DNA of 7,753 bases, from the NCBI GenBank assembly GCA_007570945.1, contig RKSH01000183.1:1-7753 (forward strand), written 5' to 3'. The translations under genes and the position numbers were made by a program. The notes under the pieces were generated by a model. The model was not told the DNA's origin. It saw only the letters and a list, made by a program, of their open reading frames with translations, and searched no databases. The stretch is from Gammaproteobacteria bacterium. GTDB lineage: Bacteria > Pseudomonadota > Gammaproteobacteria > Arenicellales > Spongiicolonaceae. Positions 6,542 to 7,753 of this stretch are shown one piece after another. Every line of letters starts with the position of its first letter. The stretch's first letter is position 1.

Positions 6542-6880
6542 CTAGAAGCTGAAACACAACTCCGTCATTTTGTATTCGTCGGGATTGTCCGAACGTTCCT
6601 CTTTCGGCACAAATTGCGCGCAGTCTTCCCACGGGAGCGAATCAATCCACTCCTTAATGGCCTTGCGGTCGTCATCGGAAGAATTCTCTCTCGCACAGAA
6701 TTCCTCCATCGTTTTAACCAATTTCGGATGGTAAAACTCCGCCTGCATGCGGCTTACTCCGGCCATCAGGCAATCCGGGGAATTGACGGTGGACTCCATC
6801 AAGTACACGAAAAATTCCCCGGGAACATCCGGCGCCGCTTCCAGCATCGTCTGATTGGCGATGTGTATGCTGATGCTCAT
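6542..6880 (-). CDS. Unidentified 112-residue protein downstream of the restriction enzyme
   Basis: I do not recognise this protein. It begins MSISIHIANQTMLEAAPDVP, contains no cysteine cluster, signal peptide or membrane segment, and ends in an acidic, charged region (VPKEERSDNPDEYKMTELCF). The start is supported by a strong Shine-Dalgarno, GGGAGG, 7 bases before the ATG, contributed by copy 1 of the 36-bp repeat. It belongs to the minus-strand restriction operon: its ATGA start junction fits the original stop of the endonuclease gene. In the present sequence the extended endonuclease frame overlaps its first 167 bp in another frame. A role linked to the restriction-modification system is suggested only by position. 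Confidence 0.75.
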   Translation of the reverse strand: MSISIHIANQTMLEAAPDVPGEFFVYLMESTVNSPDCLMAGVSRMQAEFYHPKLVKTMEEFCARENSSDDDRKAIKEWIDSLPWEDCAQFVPKEERSDNPDEYKMTELCFSF

Positions 6881-7691
6881 GGTTTAACCTCCCGCTGAAC
6901 TTTGGCGGAATTAAACTCTCCGCCATCGTCCGGCCGGTGACGGTGGGTTTAACCTCCCGCTGAACTTTGGCGGAATTAAACCGTACAATTCCATCCCAGT
7001 CAATCTTTCCCTGCGCGCAAAAACGGCGGGAAAAATCCTGCGTGGCAAGGTTGACCAGCACGGCGTAACTTTTTTGATACTCCGCATTGCGCTCTTTGGC
7101 TTTATGGCCAAGAGGCTCGATGATGTCGAGATAGAGACCGCTCTCTCCCGAGAGGAATTCCCAGAACTGCTGGCCGCAGATTTTCCAGTAGCCGCCTTTG
7201 TCATACTTCTTCACTGCACGGCCGAAGCAGCAACCCAAAACCGCCTGAGTGGGGACGGCGGATTTGCTCGCGGCAATGCGTTTTTTGGCAGTGAGAAAAT
7301 TCTCGAACTGTTTTTTCTTCTGGCTGGAGTTGCCCCAATTCGGCCCGGACTTAATGGACACCAGATAGTGCACATTGTCCCTCTTGAATTCCAAATCAAT
7401 GCCCTCGGCCGATGACTTATGGCCGCCGAAAATTGTCGCGGTAAACAGCGCGAGTTCCTCAAGGAAACCGCCGAAAATCGTCCTTTCCCGCTGGGAGATG
7501 TAATCATCCATAAACAACTGCACCAAGTCGTGAGCCACCTCAACACCCTTGGCTTTGTACAGATATGGATTGCGGCGTATCAAAACATCATCCAGCCGCA
7601 TGTCTTTCAAAAGTTCCAGACACCTTTCGTGAAAGGTGCCGATATTCTGTTCGACAAAGCCGGTGATTTTTTCGGCAACGGTCTTATTCAT
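6714..7691 (-). CDS. PmeII-like type II restriction endonuclease with an out-of-frame C-terminal tail
   Basis: The first 249 residues look like a PmeII-family type II restriction endonuclease, which cleaves specific unmodified DNA. It opens with KITGFVEQNIGTFHERCLE and NPYLYKAKGVE. The candidate nuclease core is GGHKSSAEGIDLEF then YLVSIKSGPNWGNSSQ, giving D99, E101 and K114 as a PD-(D/E)xK-like site (D…S-x-K), with E78/E79 in the preceding helix. Later conserved-looking blocks are CGQQFWEFLSG and IIEPLGHKAKERN. The family call is from memory of the motifs, not a search. Residues 250-325 are probably not native: they begin in the 29-bp spacer and run out of frame through the next gene. The gene starts in an ATGA overlap with the upstream gene. 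Base composition is less GC-rich than in the acc block, suggesting transfer. The tail may alter activity. Confidence 0.82.
   Translation of the reverse strand: MNKTVAEKITGFVEQNIGTFHERCLELLKDMRLDDVLIRRNPYLYKAKGVEVAHDLVQLFMDDYISQRERTIFGGFLEELALFTATIFGGHKSSAEGIDLEFKRDNVHYLVSIKSGPNWGNSSQKKKQFENFLTAKKRIAASKSAVPTQAVLGCCFGRAVKKYDKGGYWKICGQQFWEFLSGESGLYLDIIEPLGHKAKERNAEYQKSYAVLVNLATQDFSRRFCAQGKIDWDGIVRFNSAKVQREVKPTVTGRTMAESLIPPKFSGRLNHEHQHTHRQSDDAGSGAGCSRGIFRVLDGVHRQFPGLPDGRSKPHAGGVLPSEIG
6881..6981. repeat. 36-bp perfect direct repeat with 29-bp spacer at the endonuclease/small-gene junction
   Basis: The 36 bases at 6881-6916 recur exactly at 6946-6981, offset 65 bp. Each copy carries terminal inverted hexamers (GTTTAA at 6882-6887 and TTAAAC at 6911-6916 in copy 1). 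Read on the minus strand, each copy encodes the endonuclease's FNSAKVQREVK end and the GGGAGG ribosome-binding site. The spacer (6917-6945) contains GGTGACGGTG next to a CCGGCCGG-like core. Because 65 is not a multiple of three, the two copies lie in different frames. It is not a CRISPR array: only two units, and the repeat holds native coding and ribosome-binding sequence. Confidence 0.9.
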
Positions 7692-7753
7692 GACACGCCA
7701 CCGCCCGATTTGAAAAGCAAATCCGTGTTTTCCCGCTCGGCCAGGCGATTCCG
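7688..7753 (-). CDS. C-terminal fragment of the gene upstream of the restriction enzyme
   Basis: The last 21 codons of a minus-strand gene enter from the right edge and encode RNRLAERENTDLLFKSGGGV plus Ser, stopping at TGA 7690-7688 inside an ATGA overlap with the endonuclease start. The frame is open to the edge. By operon logic it may be the cognate DNA methyltransferase, but the fragment carries no diagnostic motif, so that is inference only. Confidence 0.6.
   Translation of the reverse strand, partial: RNRLAERENTDLLFKSGGGVS

Noticed and set aside
6102..6632. Minus-strand open frame spanning the DUF3426 3' end and intergenic region
   Set aside because: Overlaps both a supported plus-strand gene and the end of the 112-residue gene; no family features.
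6881..6981. Two-unit CRISPR array (36-bp repeat, 29-bp spacer)
   Set aside because: Sizes fit a CRISPR, but there are only two repeats, no cas genes, and the repeat encodes the end of the endonuclease and the ribosome-binding site of the next gene.

Overview
The window is a GC-rich proteobacterial chromosome segment, most likely gammaproteobacterial. The order dsbD – (thioredoxin-like gene) – aroQ – accB – accC – zinc-ribbon/DUF3426 gene, with fxsA divergent from dsbD, is a familiar gammaproteobacterial neighbourhood (compare the dipZ–aroQ–accB–accC region of pseudomonads). No species can be named from the sequence alone.

Layout. Positions 2-115 hold the probable 3' end of an unidentified gene, convergent with fxsA (120-548, minus strand; small membrane protein). 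A short divergent intergenic region with a perfect 10-bp inverted repeat separates fxsA from dsbD (617-2392). dsbD overlaps by one base a membrane-anchored TlpA-type thioredoxin (2392-2904). A near-consensus promoter lies so close to aroQ (2992-3441) that the message should be leaderless or nearly so. aroQ overlaps accB by one base (3441-3872), and accC follows 8 bp later (3881-5245). A zinc-ribbon, proline-rich, single-pass membrane DUF3426 protein (5286-6473) ends the plus-strand block. prmA, often found between accC and the DUF3426 gene, is not there.

From 6542 to the right edge everything is on the minus strand and visibly less GC-rich: the last 21 codons of an upstream gene (7688-7753, by context perhaps the methyltransferase), a PmeII-like type II restriction endonuclease, and an unidentified 112-residue protein (6542-6880). 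This looks like a horizontally acquired restriction-modification island placed 3' of the accBC block.

How the genes work together. DsbD carries electrons from the cytoplasm to the periplasm, and the TlpA-like protein is a plausible partner. AroQ acts in the shikimate pathway. AccB and AccC form the biotin carboxylase half of acetyl-CoA carboxylase.

Most striking observations. (1) A perfect 36-bp direct repeat (6881-6916 and 6946-6981, 29-bp spacer) sits at the junction of the restriction enzyme and its downstream gene. With one copy, the enzyme would stop in an ATGA overlap with the next gene. With the 65-bp insertion the frame shifts and the enzyme gains a 76-residue tail overlapping the next gene for 167 bp. 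(2) The octamer GTGACGGT (or its complement) occurs about a dozen times. It clusters in the linkers of DsbD and the DUF3426 protein, in the restriction-gene spacer and in the 3' intergenic region, and is read in different frames. In unused frames these tracts translate to Thr/Val/Gly-rich strings resembling beta-repeat proteins, suggesting a DNA-level repeat recruited into linkers.
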